The notes under the pieces are model-generated. The model saw only the letters and a list, made by a program, of their open reading frames with translations, did no database searches and was not told the DNA's origin. A stretch of 64,000 nucleotides of DNA from Sphingopyxis sp. H053 (lineage in GTDB: Bacteria > Pseudomonadota > Alphaproteobacteria > Sphingomonadales > Sphingomonadaceae): the NCBI RefSeq assembly GCF_001468225.1, contig NZ_LNRU01000012.1, forward strand, positions 1 through 64,000. Direction: 5' to 3'. Both the position numbers and the translations under genes were made by a program. Positions within the stretch are counted from its first letter, which is position 1. Every line of letters begins with the position of its first letter. This document shows positions 32,757 through 42,117 of this stretch, piece by piece.

Positions 32757-35693
32757 TCATCGCCCGTGGCAGATTTTGTATTTCTTGCCAGAACCGCAGG
32801 GACATTTTTCGTTGCGGCCGACCTTTTTCCTCGGCTCAACCTCCCTGGGGGCACCGCGACGCTGATCGAACAGCGCCTGCAAAGGGGCAGGAATCACAAC
32901 CTGTCGCTGCGGGGGACCGCCTTTGCGCCGAACCTCGCGAATGATGGCCTTCTGCTCCTGGAATGCCGCGCGATGGTTCGGATCCATCGCATCCTCGAAC
33001 GGCAGCAGCCGCTCGACCTCGTTCGCCGCCGCATCATGGTCGCCGCAGTACGCAAGAACCACCGCATATAGAGCGCGAGCTTCGAGAACGGGCCCCGCGA
33101 GGCCCGCGCCTTGCAAGATGGGGAAGATGTTCCGTTCGAAGGCCTCGCGGGCGCTTATGAAGTCGTTCACCCAGACCAGTTCTTCGACAAGATCGAGACC
33201 AACCCGGACGAATGACTGGTAGGATTGCGACAGTTCGTAGAATTTCATCGCATGGATGCGTGCGAGAGTAGATCGCTGGCTCTTCCGGCCCAAGGCCTGC
33301 GCGAAAAGATCGTGACTGTCTGCCAGATGTTTCAGCCGATCGGTGAGATCTTCGTCTTTGGGAAGAAGCTCCCGAAGTTCGGGGGCGTTCCGTCCTATCA
33401 CATCGTCGGGCCTGATCCCGAGCTCCCGATAATATTCGCCGATGAGGGCGAGTGCCTCACTTACCGCTGTATCGTTGTCGCCGAGCTTGAAGAGGGCGAG
33501 GGCGCGATTGTAGCGAAACACGCGCAGATGTTCGGGCTGGTCGGGAAGTCGATCCGAAACTTCGTCAAGCATGGCCCGGACGCCATCAATGTCGCCAAGC
33601 TCGGACAAGAGCAACATCCGCTTCATGCCCCAGGCCATCCACTCCTCGTCGCCGAGCTCGTTCGCCCTCAGCAGCGATTCCATCTCGTCGACCCGCTCCC
33701 GGCCGGCCTCATAATCTCCCTCGCGCAGATCATTGAAGACCAGGCCGTCGAGCGCCCACAGCCTTGTCTCGGCATCTCCGTTCGGATCGGCCGCGATCGT
33801 CAGCAGATAGGGTTCGATTTCCGGCCAGACCCCGAGTTCGTGGAACAATTCGTCTGTGGCAAACTGCACCAATATTCTCGCCTGACCGAGAAGCCCGAAC
33901 AGACGGATGAGCAGTCCTAACTTCGCGAGGCTCCAGTTGGTCCGGATCGAGCTTACGATGACCCGCTGCAGCGAGCCCAAGGCTTTCTGCTCGAAGTCCT
34001 GACCCTTTGCCGAGACGTCCGCTTTGCCGAGTATCCTCACCGCGTCGTGAATTTTTAGGCCGCTATTCCCGAATAATTCCAGCGCACCCGTTGCGGGAAG
34101 CGCGCGCAACCGGGCCGTGGCCGCCTTCGCGTCGATGTCGCATGCGGCTTGAAGCAAGGCACTGGCTTCGTCCCGTGAGAGCGCGACATCGGCGAGGCTC
34201 AGGACCGCGATCGTTTCTCTGTCGACCGGCGGCAAGCCTTCGAACGCGCGCCTCAGGATAATCTCTTGAGCCGTCTCGACGATATTGGTCTGCTGCTCGA
34301 TATCCGTACAAAAGGCCCTAATGTCGCCGCCATATTCGCGCGCCGCGATCGTCGCCGCATTGAGTACATAAAATGGCAGGCCTCCGGTAATTCTGGATAG
34401 CCGCTCGCAATCGCCGAAATCGGCACGGCAACCAGCATCTTGAACTGCCGCCGCGATAGTGTCTTCGTCCCAGCCGTTCAGAGTCTCGGCTTGAATATCT
34501 AGTCCTGCTTCGAGTTCGGCGATGTGCCGACCCGGTTGGCTCAGCAGGACAAATCGGAGATTGGGGCCCCGTGCTACCAGCGCCTCTATATCGGCCGCGG
34601 GAATGCGGTGGCTGTTATCGATGACGACAGCCGCGTGAAGGCCGTCTTCGCCGAGCTTGATGCTCAGCGCGCTCACCATGTCCAATCCGCTCGCGCCCGG
34701 CAGAAGAATTTCGCCGAGCTTGTCGTTGGAGCGACCGAACATCTTCGCCGCCACTTCGCGCGCTACCGCTGACGCGAGCGCGGGTCCCGGCGTGTCCCCA
34801 ACGTCGAGATAGGTGACCGGGAGCGCAGCATGGACCGCGGCCTCGGCCATCCAGGCGGTTTTCCCCGAGCCCGAAAGTCCCGCTATGATGCGGACGGGCT
34901 GGTCACTTAGCAGGGCGGGTTCGTCGACCTGGGCGCGGTACACCGGGGGCGGCGCCGGAAGCTGCTGCATCTGGACCACGAGCTGCTCGAACAGGTCCGG
35001 CAATTCCTCGCGGGAAAAACTGTGATCCTCGCGCGGAGGCGTGCCAGCGGATGCGAGCATGACCATGGCGGCCAGCTTCCAGGTCAGCGTCTCCGGCCTG
35101 AGCAACCCGAATGGCAGCTGCGCCGCGAGATCCGAGCAATATGCAGCCATACCGGCAACATTGTCGGCAGGTCGAGGCAGGCAATTGTCGGAGGGCTCAG
35201 GACCGCCTGGCCAATGCAGCTCGACATCGTCAGGCCAGTCATCCGCGGCAATCTTCTTGAGCAGGGCTGGCGACGGAGGCGCATTCGTCGCGATCACGAA
35301 TCTCGCGTCGCCAGCTCGCAGGCCGTTCTGATGATCCGCACGTATGTCCTCGAAACGCTCTAGTGCTCCTGAAATATCACTGGGATTGAGGACGTCCTGC
35401 CGCGTTTTGACCTGCGCATAGATACGGGCGTCCGGAAGCTGGACTTCAATGTCCTCGTCCCGCTCGACGATGATATGTTCGGCTCCCGCCTTTCCCGCGA
35501 GGAGAAGGCACGCTGCCGCGAAAAGATGCTGGTAGAGGAAACCCCTGTGTACGGCCTCGATCCGGATGAGTTGGCGCTCGTCGAGAACGAGGAGTTCGTC
35601 GACCGGCGGCTGTGGGCGTTCTGCCTCATCCTCCGCGCGGTGATCGGCCGCATTATGACCGGAATTGTCTCCGGGATCTTCTGACGCGGTCAT
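32757..35693 (-). CDS. STAND NTPase with N-terminal nuclease domain and C-terminal SEC-C motif (Avs-like)
   Basis: 978 residues. Residues about 40-170 look like a Cap4/DUF4297-type nuclease: HRGFLYQHLFAAA, acidic ERDEDIEV (77-84), and AQVKTR (93-98). A STAND-type NTPase follows: Walker A GLSGSGKT (272-279) and AVVIDNSH (355-362). Then come helical, TPR-like repeats and a terminal zinc motif (NEKCPCGSGKKYKICHG) of the SEC-C type. Nuclease-STAND-repeat proteins (Avs) detect phage proteins and then cut DNA. The SEC-C end is unusual. The ATG at 35693 overlaps the stop of the upstream gene (ATGA). Confidence 0.7.
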   Translation of the reverse strand: MTASEDPGDNSGHNAADHRAEDEAERPQPPVDELLVLDERQLIRIEAVHRGFLYQHLFAAACLLLAGKAGAEHIIVERDEDIEVQLPDARIYAQVKTRQDVLNPSDISGALERFEDIRADHQNGLRAGDARFVIATNAPPSPALLKKIAADDWPDDVELHWPGGPEPSDNCLPRPADNVAGMAAYCSDLAAQLPFGLLRPETLTWKLAAMVMLASAGTPPREDHSFSREELPDLFEQLVVQMQQLPAPPPVYRAQVDEPALLSDQPVRIIAGLSGSGKTAWMAEAAVHAALPVTYLDVGDTPGPALASAVAREVAAKMFGRSNDKLGEILLPGASGLDMVSALSIKLGEDGLHAAVVIDNSHRIPAADIEALVARGPNLRFVLLSQPGRHIAELEAGLDIQAETLNGWDEDTIAAAVQDAGCRADFGDCERLSRITGGLPFYVLNAATIAAREYGGDIRAFCTDIEQQTNIVETAQEIILRRAFEGLPPVDRETIAVLSLADVALSRDEASALLQAACDIDAKAATARLRALPATGALELFGNSGLKIHDAVRILGKADVSAKGQDFEQKALGSLQRVIVSSIRTNWSLAKLGLLIRLFGLLGQARILVQFATDELFHELGVWPEIEPYLLTIAADPNGDAETRLWALDGLVFNDLREGDYEAGRERVDEMESLLRANELGDEEWMAWGMKRMLLLSELGDIDGVRAMLDEVSDRLPDQPEHLRVFRYNRALALFKLGDNDTAVSEALALIGEYYRELGIRPDDVIGRNAPELRELLPKDEDLTDRLKHLADSHDLFAQALGRKSQRSTLARIHAMKFYELSQSYQSFVRVGLDLVEELVWVNDFISAREAFERNIFPILQGAGLAGPVLEARALYAVVLAYCGDHDAAANEVERLLPFEDAMDPNHRAAFQEQKAIIREVRRKGGPPQRQVVIPAPLQALFDQRRGAPREVEPRKKVGRNEKCPCGSGKKYKICHGR

Positions 35694-36464
35694 CGTGTCG
35701 TGAAGGCTGCGACGACCTTGTTCGTCCCGTCCATGAGCAGGCCGCACTGAATGTCGGCGACCAGGACCGTCGAATTCACCGTGATATCGGTCGGATTGCT
35801 GATCGTCGTCTTGCCATAGGGGTAGGTGGCGCGAACGACATTCGGGAGCTTCGGCACGACAACAAAGGCAATCTTGGCTTGGGGTTTGAAGGCTTGCGCT
35901 TCGGCGACGCTCATGGGGATGGTCCCGATGACCCCACCCTTGTTGGCGATGAAAAGCTCTTCGCCATAGCGCGCCGGTTCACCCTCGAAGATCGCGTTCT
36001 CGGTCCGGGTAATCTTGCTGATGGTGGCCTTCGCCCCGAAGCCATTCTGCGCGGAATAGGTGCCGGTCGTGACCTCGCTGCTCGAAATCGTCACGTCGAG
36101 GTTGGGCCTTCGGACTTTCGACTTTTGCATAATAGAAGGTGTCCCAAGCGCTGAAGTTCGTATTGTCGAACAGGTAGGACTTCACCTCGAAGGCTCCGAG
36201 ATCGGCATTATAGGCCAGATATTCCGCGCCTTCGATCTTCTTCGAGATGATGAGGGGGCCGGAGCCGCCCGCTGCTGCGAGCCGGGCGCGGTATGCATCG
36301 CTGGTCTCGAATTCGTCCTTCGGCGCGACGGGCTTGATGGACGCGATAGCCTGGTCGAAGGTCTGGGGCTGCACCATGGTGCCCGTATAGGCTGCACAGC
36401 CCGATTGCGCCTGCGCCAGTCCCGGCGCGCAGATCAGCGCCGCAGCCAGAATGATTTTCCTCAT
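35690..36464 (-). pseudogene. secreted-protein gene interrupted by a frameshift
   Basis: Two overlapping frames together read as one protein of about 250 residues. The first starts MRKIILAAALICAPGLAQAQ, a signal peptide, and runs to FYYAKVESPKAQP; the second continues as PNLDVTISSSEVTTG and ends VVAAFTTR. The break lies in a GGCCC stretch near 36096-36130, consistent with a one-base indel or a sequencing error. No family is recognised. The stop overlaps the STAND ATG (ATGA) and the start lies 39 bases after the TrlF-like gene, so the three appear to be one operon. Confidence 0.55.
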
Positions 36465-36503
36465 TGGTTTTGCTCCCCCTTGAGCCCGTGCAAAATATCG
36501 AGA

Positions 36504-39467
36504 CTAACGCTCCAGGCGAACGCGCAGGCGCCGTGCGCGCTCGCGAAACGCATGTTCCCCGCCCTCGAGAATGTCGCAGACCATCTTGCGGATCGGTGCA
36601 TCTTCGAGGCCGCCGCTCGCATAGGCGATCTCGGGCAAGCCATCCCCCGGATGCGGGCCGGCCGATGCAACGATGACCTGATCGGCGTCGGTGTTGATCA
36701 CCAGATTGGCGTTATGCGTGACGATGATGACCTGGCGCTTCGCCTTGGCCTTGAGGAACAGGCCGACGAGTTCATCATAGATCGACTTGGGATCGAGATT
36801 TTCCTCGGGCTGATCGATGATCAGCGGCCGCTCATCTGCGTTGTCGAGCGCGAGGTACAGCAGCAGGAGTACGATGCCGCGCGTGCCCGGCGAAAGTTTG
36901 CGGATGTCGACCCCATCATAATCGACGCTGTACCGGACTTCGATATGATCGGTGCCATAGAGCCAGCGCGCGAACAGCTTGAGCCAGCCGCGGAATGCGG
37001 CGGCATCGCTGCGCTGTGCGAGAGCATGTTCGAAGAAGCTCTTCTGATATTTTTGGCGAAAGTCTTTGAGCGCCTCGGTCACTTCTTCGGCGGTCCCACT
37101 CTCCCAAACGCCGCGAAGCTCGTCATTCGCGGCCTCGAGCAATTTGCCCTCGCCGCGGAACGGGCCCTGTCGGCGAAGGTCCAGCAGATCCTCGCCGCGC
37201 TTTGCCCACTCCGCCATGTCTGCTCGGCGGGTGACGGTGAATGCAAGCTTCCCGAGCGTCCCGCCCGTCTCGTCCATTCGCGCCCGGATGGGTGCGTAAA
37301 GGTCGTTGAGGACCTGCTGTTCCGAAAACACCGCTTCGAAGATCCGCCGGTAGCTTGACTGCCTTTCCGTAGGCAGGCCCTTGGCGCGCTCCTCTGCGCC
37401 CTCATAGTCCTTCAGCTTGTCCTGCAGGACCGAGAGCAATTCGGTCTCGGTCGTGATTTTCGTCGACAGGGAATTGAACCGTTCGCGTGTTTCCTTGTCG
37501 ACGTTTATGATATCGCCGAGCCGCCGGATTTCCGCATCGAGCCGGCCAAGGGGAAGTCTCGTCAGATCGGCATCGTCGGCGATGAGCGGGGTCGCTGGAT
37601 CGGTGATTGCGATATCGATCCCGCGCCACCCGTCACGGTTCTTCCGGGTGGAGGACAGGTTGTCGTTGATGATGCCGTCCACATTGCCGCTGTACTGCGT
37701 CAGAAACGGGTCCCACGCCTCTCCGGCTATGCCGGCATCCTTGTGGCGCTCTTGCGCATCGCGCAGATTTTCGGGCGCCTGATGGGTCCGGAAGTCCGAA
37801 ACCTCGTCCTGGACGAGTAGCAACTTCTGCTCGCGATTGGTCAGGCGCCTAACCCGTGCGCGCACTTCGTTTGCCGCCTCGGTCAGGGCCTCGAGGCGCT
37901 TGATCCGGTCCTCGCTGCCTTTGCGGACAAGCTTGCCGCGGTCCTCGGTGAGCTGGGTGATCTTGAGCTTCTTCTCGTCGACCTGCTTCCGAATGGCCAC
38001 GATCTGAGATTGCTTCTCGAGCTCGATGTTGATCCGGTCGGACAATTCCTCGAGCTTCTGTTCTTCGCGGCGTCGCGCCTCGCGGAACCGGGCTGCCTTG
38101 AGGTCGCGAAGGTCCGCAAAATCGACCGCGCCCTCTCGCTCGGTCGGGCTGTGGGCGTCAAAGACCACGCGCTCGACTTCCGACAGCAGGCCATCGGTCA
38201 TTCCCTCCGGTGAGCAGAGCGATTCCACGAACTGCTGTGTCAGGTATCGAGCGCGGGCGTAGCCGTCCCATGCCGCCGCGGCATTATCGAGGCCGCGTTC
38301 GGTGACAACGCCATTGCCCCAATCGAGCTTCACCGTCGCATCGTCGAGATATTCGCTCGCCCGAACCAGGAAAGACTGCATAGGGAGCTGGTCGGCATGG
38401 GCATCGCAGCCCGCTGCGATCATGTCGGCCAGCGCGGTCTTGCCGGACCCGCGCGCACCAATGATCGCGACGAGGCCCGGGTTGAGATCGATCACCGAAT
38501 TGGGGGCCCACGGCGCATTCGTCAGGGTCACACGGTGGATCGTCTCAGACGGCGCAGCTGCGGGCGGCGCCTCGGTCCCGACGTAAGCGCGGCCCTCGGG
38601 ATCGATGCAGGCCTGCTTCAGTCCGTCGAATGTCGCCGCACCTTTGATCCAGGTATAGCGGTCGCCATCGGGCGCGCCCGTTCGTTCCACAGAATGCCCG
38701 TCGCTGCCGTGCATGCAGGGCTTGAGCCCGCCGTAGGTCTCGCAGATATGCTCGCGACTGGTTTTTCGGCCGAGCCAAAATTCACGTTGCGCCGGGCTCG
38801 ACGCGAACATGATGTGAGCAAAATGTTCAATCTGCTGGCGCAAAGCTTGGTCTGCGCCATCTTGAAGTCCCGATGTCCCATCGCCCTTCGCGCCGGCGAC
38901 CGCGATCAGGATATTCTCCTGCGCCCAGCTCATCCCCTTATATTCTTCACGGAGCTGATCGAAGCTTACCTTGAATTGTTCGGAGCCGTGGCGAAGCGCT
39001 GAACGATCATCGGTCAGCTCGGAATTGAGCGAACGTCCCAGGCGGATCAGCTCCGAAGGATTACAGGCGAAGGTGTCGGTCGTGGTCTTGAAGGTCAGGC
39101 GCTGAAGGAAGCGCGTGAGCTGCTCGATATGATCGGGATCGTCGGGGCAGACGAGCAGATGGGCGTTGATCCACGACCGCGCGGTTCCCACGCTGAACCG
39201 AAGCTCGATATTCGGAAAGATCAGGTCGCAGTCCTTGAGGCGACCTTGCTCCTTGCGCGCGCGAACCTCCTTGTAGAGTTCAAGCCCGTAATAGTCGGTA
39301 ATACCGAGCGCACGGATCGCCGGCGTCGCACCCTCGATCGCGGCAAGATAGGCTTCCCAATCGCCCTTGAACTGGTCGTTGAAGATCGTGCCCGGGGCGT
39401 GGACGTGCGGATCCCATCGCAGCCACAACGATCCCGGTCCGATCGATTCCTCTTCCCCCACGGTCAT
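36504..39467 (-). CDS. TrlF-family PHP-domain and SMC-like ATPase
   Basis: 987 residues. The N-terminal PHP phosphoesterase domain shows DPHVHAPGT (19-27) and a later HGSDGHS. An SMC/RecN-like ABC ATPase follows: Walker A GARGSGKT (337-344), a long coiled coil (about 445-600), the signature region KLSPGTRGIVLLLLYLAL, and Walker B PLIIDQPEENLD. TrlF-type proteins occur in defence islands; the PHP domain suggests a nuclease or phosphatase effector gated by the ATPase. It is first in a likely three-gene minus-strand operon with the secreted protein and STAND genes. ATG 39467 is preferred to 39488. Confidence 0.7.
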   Translation of the reverse strand: MTVGEEESIGPGSLWLRWDPHVHAPGTIFNDQFKGDWEAYLAAIEGATPAIRALGITDYYGLELYKEVRARKEQGRLKDCDLIFPNIELRFSVGTARSWINAHLLVCPDDPDHIEQLTRFLQRLTFKTTTDTFACNPSELIRLGRSLNSELTDDRSALRHGSEQFKVSFDQLREEYKGMSWAQENILIAVAGAKGDGTSGLQDGADQALRQQIEHFAHIMFASSPAQREFWLGRKTSREHICETYGGLKPCMHGSDGHSVERTGAPDGDRYTWIKGAATFDGLKQACIDPEGRAYVGTEAPPAAAPSETIHRVTLTNAPWAPNSVIDLNPGLVAIIGARGSGKTALADMIAAGCDAHADQLPMQSFLVRASEYLDDATVKLDWGNGVVTERGLDNAAAAWDGYARARYLTQQFVESLCSPEGMTDGLLSEVERVVFDAHSPTEREGAVDFADLRDLKAARFREARRREEQKLEELSDRINIELEKQSQIVAIRKQVDEKKLKITQLTEDRGKLVRKGSEDRIKRLEALTEAANEVRARVRRLTNREQKLLLVQDEVSDFRTHQAPENLRDAQERHKDAGIAGEAWDPFLTQYSGNVDGIINDNLSSTRKNRDGWRGIDIAITDPATPLIADDADLTRLPLGRLDAEIRRLGDIINVDKETRERFNSLSTKITTETELLSVLQDKLKDYEGAEERAKGLPTERQSSYRRIFEAVFSEQQVLNDLYAPIRARMDETGGTLGKLAFTVTRRADMAEWAKRGEDLLDLRRQGPFRGEGKLLEAANDELRGVWESGTAEEVTEALKDFRQKYQKSFFEHALAQRSDAAAFRGWLKLFARWLYGTDHIEVRYSVDYDGVDIRKLSPGTRGIVLLLLYLALDNADERPLIIDQPEENLDPKSIYDELVGLFLKAKAKRQVIIVTHNANLVINTDADQVIVASAGPHPGDGLPEIAYASGGLEDAPIRKMVCDILEGGEHAFRERARRLRVRLER

Positions 39468-39639
39468 GGCGCGGCACGCTATCGTCAACAGGGGGGAAAC
39501 GGAAGTGCCGCCGCCAGATCAAACCATTTTGGATCTATTTTGTGCCGGGGCCTGCGGCCTGATCGCAGGGCGGCTCGGGCTCGCCGGAACCGCAGGACTT
39601 GCCGGCCGTTTCCCAGTGGCAACGTCCATAGGAGCTGTC

Positions 39640-39768
39640 ATGGCAAGCGCACCGCCCGACCCGCATCCCGATTCTCCCCCGACCGGCCCCGAGCAAGTTC
39701 CGGAGCAGGTTCCCCTTCCTGATGACGACGGTCGGGAAAGTGTCGAGGACGTGCCTGACGCAGAATGA
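39640..39768 (+). CDS. small proline/glutamate-rich protein
   Basis: 42 residues, start ATG with GGAG 8 bases upstream. Composition is Pro, Glu and Asp-rich (PPDPHPDSPPTGPEQVPEQV). No family is recognised. The reading frame is preceded by a longer open frame with poor coding character, so only the part from this ATG is proposed. Convergent to the EEP-family gene, with a terminator hairpin between them. A role is unknown and the call is modest. Confidence 0.35.
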   Translation: MASAPPDPHPDSPPTGPEQVPEQVPLPDDDGRESVEDVPDAE

Positions 39769-39832
39769 TCGTCGGGCCGCTTGGCTTCTCGCCTGCGGCA
39801 TGGCGCCCGCATATCTGCGGAGCGGAAATGGT

Positions 39833-39862
39833 AAGCCCCGCTACATCGCTGCAGCGGGGCTT
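39833..39862. terminator. bidirectional terminator-like hairpin
   Basis: Perfect 10-bp arms AAGCCCCGCT (39833-39842) and AGCGGGGCTT (39853-39862), loop of 10. It sits between the convergent small + gene and the minus-strand EEP gene. Confidence 0.5.
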
Positions 39863-39978
39863 CCCTAGATTGCATCCGAAGATGCGATCAAATTCTGCCA
39901 TTCTTTCGTCTGGACAGGTAAGTGAAACGTGCCGGGCGCGCGATGGTTCCGTGGGCTACTTCGAGGCCCGGAATTTTT

Positions 39979-40884
39979 CTATCGCCGCAGCGTGACCGCG
40001 ATCGGGCAGTGGTCCGAATAATGCTTCTCGCCGGGCGCATAGAGCGTTTCGCTGAACCCCGTCCGGTCGGCGGCGGCGCGCCGGTCGAGCACGATATGAT
40101 CGATGAAACTGTCGTAACGCGGATCGCAGGCCGGCGGCTGGCCCGCGTCGGCGAGCATCAAATCGGCGTTGGCCGGATCGCCATCGTCGATTTTAGTCCA
40201 GATCGCGTCGCCGGGAAGCGCGAGCCGCCGGTTCCAGTCGCCCAGCACCGCGAAGCGCTCGGGCCCGGCGGCGGCCGCGTCGATCCAGGCTTCGAGCGCC
40301 GGAATCTGGTCCTGGAATATGGGGCAGGCCTTCGCCTCGTTCCCGGAGAAGCAGCCTGACTTGAGGTGGATGCCGAGAAGGCGGATCGGTGTGCGGCCCT
40401 CGGGGCGGAGCGTGATGTCGACGCCCGAGCGAAGCTGTTCGTTGCCGCGCATCAGCGACGTCACATCGGCATGGCGATCGAAGGCCATATCCTTGCGGAT
40501 CGCAAAACCGACCGCTTGGCGGATCACCGTCTGCGACGGGAACTTGCCGCCGCAGGTGCCGCCCGGCGCGCCCTTCCGCGCTTCCATGATCACGACATAT
40601 TTGGCGGGGTCGAAGACCCGCGCCGCGGCGGTCTCATTCTCGGCCTCCTGAAAGGCGATCACATCGGCGTCGAGGTCGTCGACGATGCGGCGCATCGCGG
40701 CATAATCGCTGTCATCCCTGGGGTTGCAGCCTTCGCCGTTCCTCGCGGCGAGAAATTCCAGGTTCCAGCTCGCAAGCTTGAGCGGTTTCGATGGAGCAGA
40801 CGGGTTCGCGGGTGCGGAGGTCGCGGGCGAGCAGGCGGCAGCCAGCAGGAGCAGGGCGGATGCGATGAGGCGGTGGGGAAGCAT
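39979..40884 (-). CDS. exported endonuclease/exonuclease/phosphatase (EEP) family lipoprotein
   Basis: 301 residues. A lipoprotein signal ends LLLAAACSPA. EEP fold motifs follow in order: ASWNLEFLA (Asn), AFQEAEN (Glu metal ligand), GIHLKSGCF, VLGDWNRRLA (Asp and Asn), and the terminal KHYSDHCPIAV (Asp-His). This is the active-site set of DNase I-like phosphohydrolases, located in the periplasm or outer membrane here. The substrate (nucleic acid, inositol phosphate or lipid) cannot be told. Confidence 0.78.
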   Translation of the reverse strand: MLPHRLIASALLLLAAACSPATSAPANPSAPSKPLKLASWNLEFLAARNGEGCNPRDDSDYAAMRRIVDDLDADVIAFQEAENETAAARVFDPAKYVVIMEARKGAPGGTCGGKFPSQTVIRQAVGFAIRKDMAFDRHADVTSLMRGNEQLRSGVDITLRPEGRTPIRLLGIHLKSGCFSGNEAKACPIFQDQIPALEAWIDAAAAGPERFAVLGDWNRRLALPGDAIWTKIDDGDPANADLMLADAGQPPACDPRYDSFIDHIVLDRRAAADRTGFSETLYAPGEKHYSDHCPIAVTLRR

Positions 40885-40986
40885 CCGCCGCTACTGCCGC
40901 ACGCCGCCACCGAGTGCAACTCGCCGTGCCGCGCCTTGGCGCGGCGCAGATGGCGCCGATCCGTCCGCGGCGCTATAGCGCCCGCC

Positions 40987-41007
40987 CGGCCGGGATCCTT
41001 CCGGCCG
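40987..41007 (+). promoter_or_regulatory. hairpin before the HU gene
   Basis: Arms CGGCCGG (40987-40993) and CCGGCCG (41001-41007) with loop GATCCTT, 17 bases before the ATG. The loop GATCCT recurs in the DUF736 hairpin at 52957-52977. Confidence 0.5.
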
Positions 41008-41024
41008 CTCAAGGAGATGATTTT

Positions 41025-41300
41025 ATGAACCACGCCGAACTGTCGGACAGCGTCGCAACCGCACTTGGTCTGAGCAAGGCCGATGCGAAGAAGGCTGTCG
41101 ATGCCGTTTTCGCTGCGATCACCGACGCCGCCGCCAAGGGCGACGAAGTCTCGGTGAACGGCTTCGGCAAGTTCAAGGTCAAGGAATCGGCCGCGCGTGA
41201 AGGCCGCAATCCCTCGACTGGCGAAACCATCCAGATTGCGGCTTCGAAGAAGCTGACCTTCGGCGCCGCGAAGGCCGTCAAGGATCGTCTGAACGGCTGA
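41025..41300 (+). CDS. HU-family DNA-binding protein
   Basis: 91 residues. Complete bacterial HU: MNHAELSDSVATALGLSKADAKKAV, split in two by the helical hairpin, then GDEVSVNGFGKF and the beta-arm region REGRNPSTGETIQI. It bends DNA and compacts the nucleoid, and helps recombination and plasmid transfer. Strong ribosome site AAGGAGA. The longer open frame upstream is leader sequence. A hairpin lies 17 bases before the start. Confidence 0.9.
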   Translation: MNHAELSDSVATALGLSKADAKKAVDAVFAAITDAAAKGDEVSVNGFGKFKVKESAAREGRNPSTGETIQIAASKKLTFGAAKAVKDRLNG

Positions 41301-41308
41301 GCCGGTAC

Positions 41309-41333
41309 GTCCCGCCGGCGTGCCCGGCGGGAC
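41309..41333 (+). terminator. strong hairpin after the HU gene
   Basis: Perfect 10-bp arms GTCCCGCCGG (41309-41318) and CCGGCGGGAC (41324-41333), 8 bases after the stop. No U tract follows, so termination is uncertain. Confidence 0.45.
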
Positions 41334-41448
41334 GGCCGCGCGGCGGCATGTCGGGCGCGGCATCTGATGAGCGCGCTCTGGCCTCGCAGGCTCGGCCAGG
41401 GGTCGCACTTTTGTTTTGGCCGCGCGGCACACTCGGCTCGCTATCCTT

Positions 41449-41493
41449 GCGGGGCGGCGGCTAGGCACGGGAGCGCATCGCACGCCGCCCCGC
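41449..41493. repeat. 11-bp perfect inverted repeat, 23-base spacer
   Basis: Arms GCGGGGCGGCG (41449-41459) and CGCCGCCCCGC (41483-41493). It lies in the 249-base gap between HU and the minus-strand SRAP gene. Confidence 0.5.
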
Positions 41494-41549
41494 TGCGGGC
41501 TCGCCAAGAGTGCGGTTGTTCGGGCCCTGCGGGCCGGCGACATCATGAC

Positions 41550-42062
41550 CTAGAGCGGAAGTTCCGCCTGTTTGCGCAAAGGCTCAACGAACAGCGTGCG
41601 ACGCGGCGGTTCCTCGAACAGCAGCTCGTTCGGCAGGCTGCCGTCGAGCCAATGGTTCGCGTCGCGCCGCTGGATGATCACGCCGTGGCGCGACTGATAG
41701 GGAATGACATCGGCGCCCGCCGGGATGGTGAGGATGCGGTAGGACAGCGGCCAGTCGGCGAGTGGCGGGTCCCACACTGCGGCGAGATAGAAGAAATTGC
41801 CGCTGTCGAGCGTCACCCGGTAGCGGTGATCGCCGGTTCCCATGCGAAACTCGGACGCCGGGATCAGGCAGCGGCGCGCCGGGAAGGCGCGGCCCTCGGC
41901 GCGCACGAAACGATAATTGATCCCGTCGCTAAACCGCGGGTCGGAACCCCAAACCGCTTTGACCATTTCGATCTCGGTCATATTGTCGGGATTGCGCCGG
42001 ACGAGCGCTTGCACGCCTCCGCTCGGGGCGTCGGGATCGAAAGGGGTTGGCGCGATACCCAT
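41550..42062 (-). CDS. SRAP-fold protein without the catalytic Cys2 (divergent paralog)
   Basis: 170 residues from the ATG at 42062. It matches the later part of the SRAP/YedK/HMCES family (INYRFVRAEGRAFPARRCLIPASEF, FFYLAAVWDP, SRHGVIIQRRDANHWLDG). The N-terminal MC, whose cysteine links to abasic sites, is absent; the protein starts MGIAPTPF. Longer starts do not supply it. It is divergent from the canonical SRAP gene and shares its LexA box. The box lies only 6 bases before the ATG, so a later start such as 41981 is possible. Confidence 0.6.
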   Translation of the reverse strand: MGIAPTPFDPDAPSGGVQALVRRNPDNMTEIEMVKAVWGSDPRFSDGINYRFVRAEGRAFPARRCLIPASEFRMGTGDHRYRVTLDSGNFFYLAAVWDPPLADWPLSYRILTIPAGADVIPYQSRHGVIIQRRDANHWLDGSLPNELLFEEPPRRTLFVEPLRKQAELPL

Positions 42063-42067
42063 ATGTG

Positions 42068-42082
42068 GAACATAATGGGAAC
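42068..42082. promoter_or_regulatory. LexA box between divergent SRAP genes
   Basis: Reads GTTC-CCATTAT-GTTC on the minus strand, an exact match to the alphaproteobacterial LexA consensus GTTC-N7-GTTC. It lies between the two divergent SRAP genes and so likely controls both in the SOS response. Confidence 0.85.
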
Positions 42083-42117
42083 GATGTTGAGTCGCAAGGG
42101 CGAGGGGGCCGACGCGC

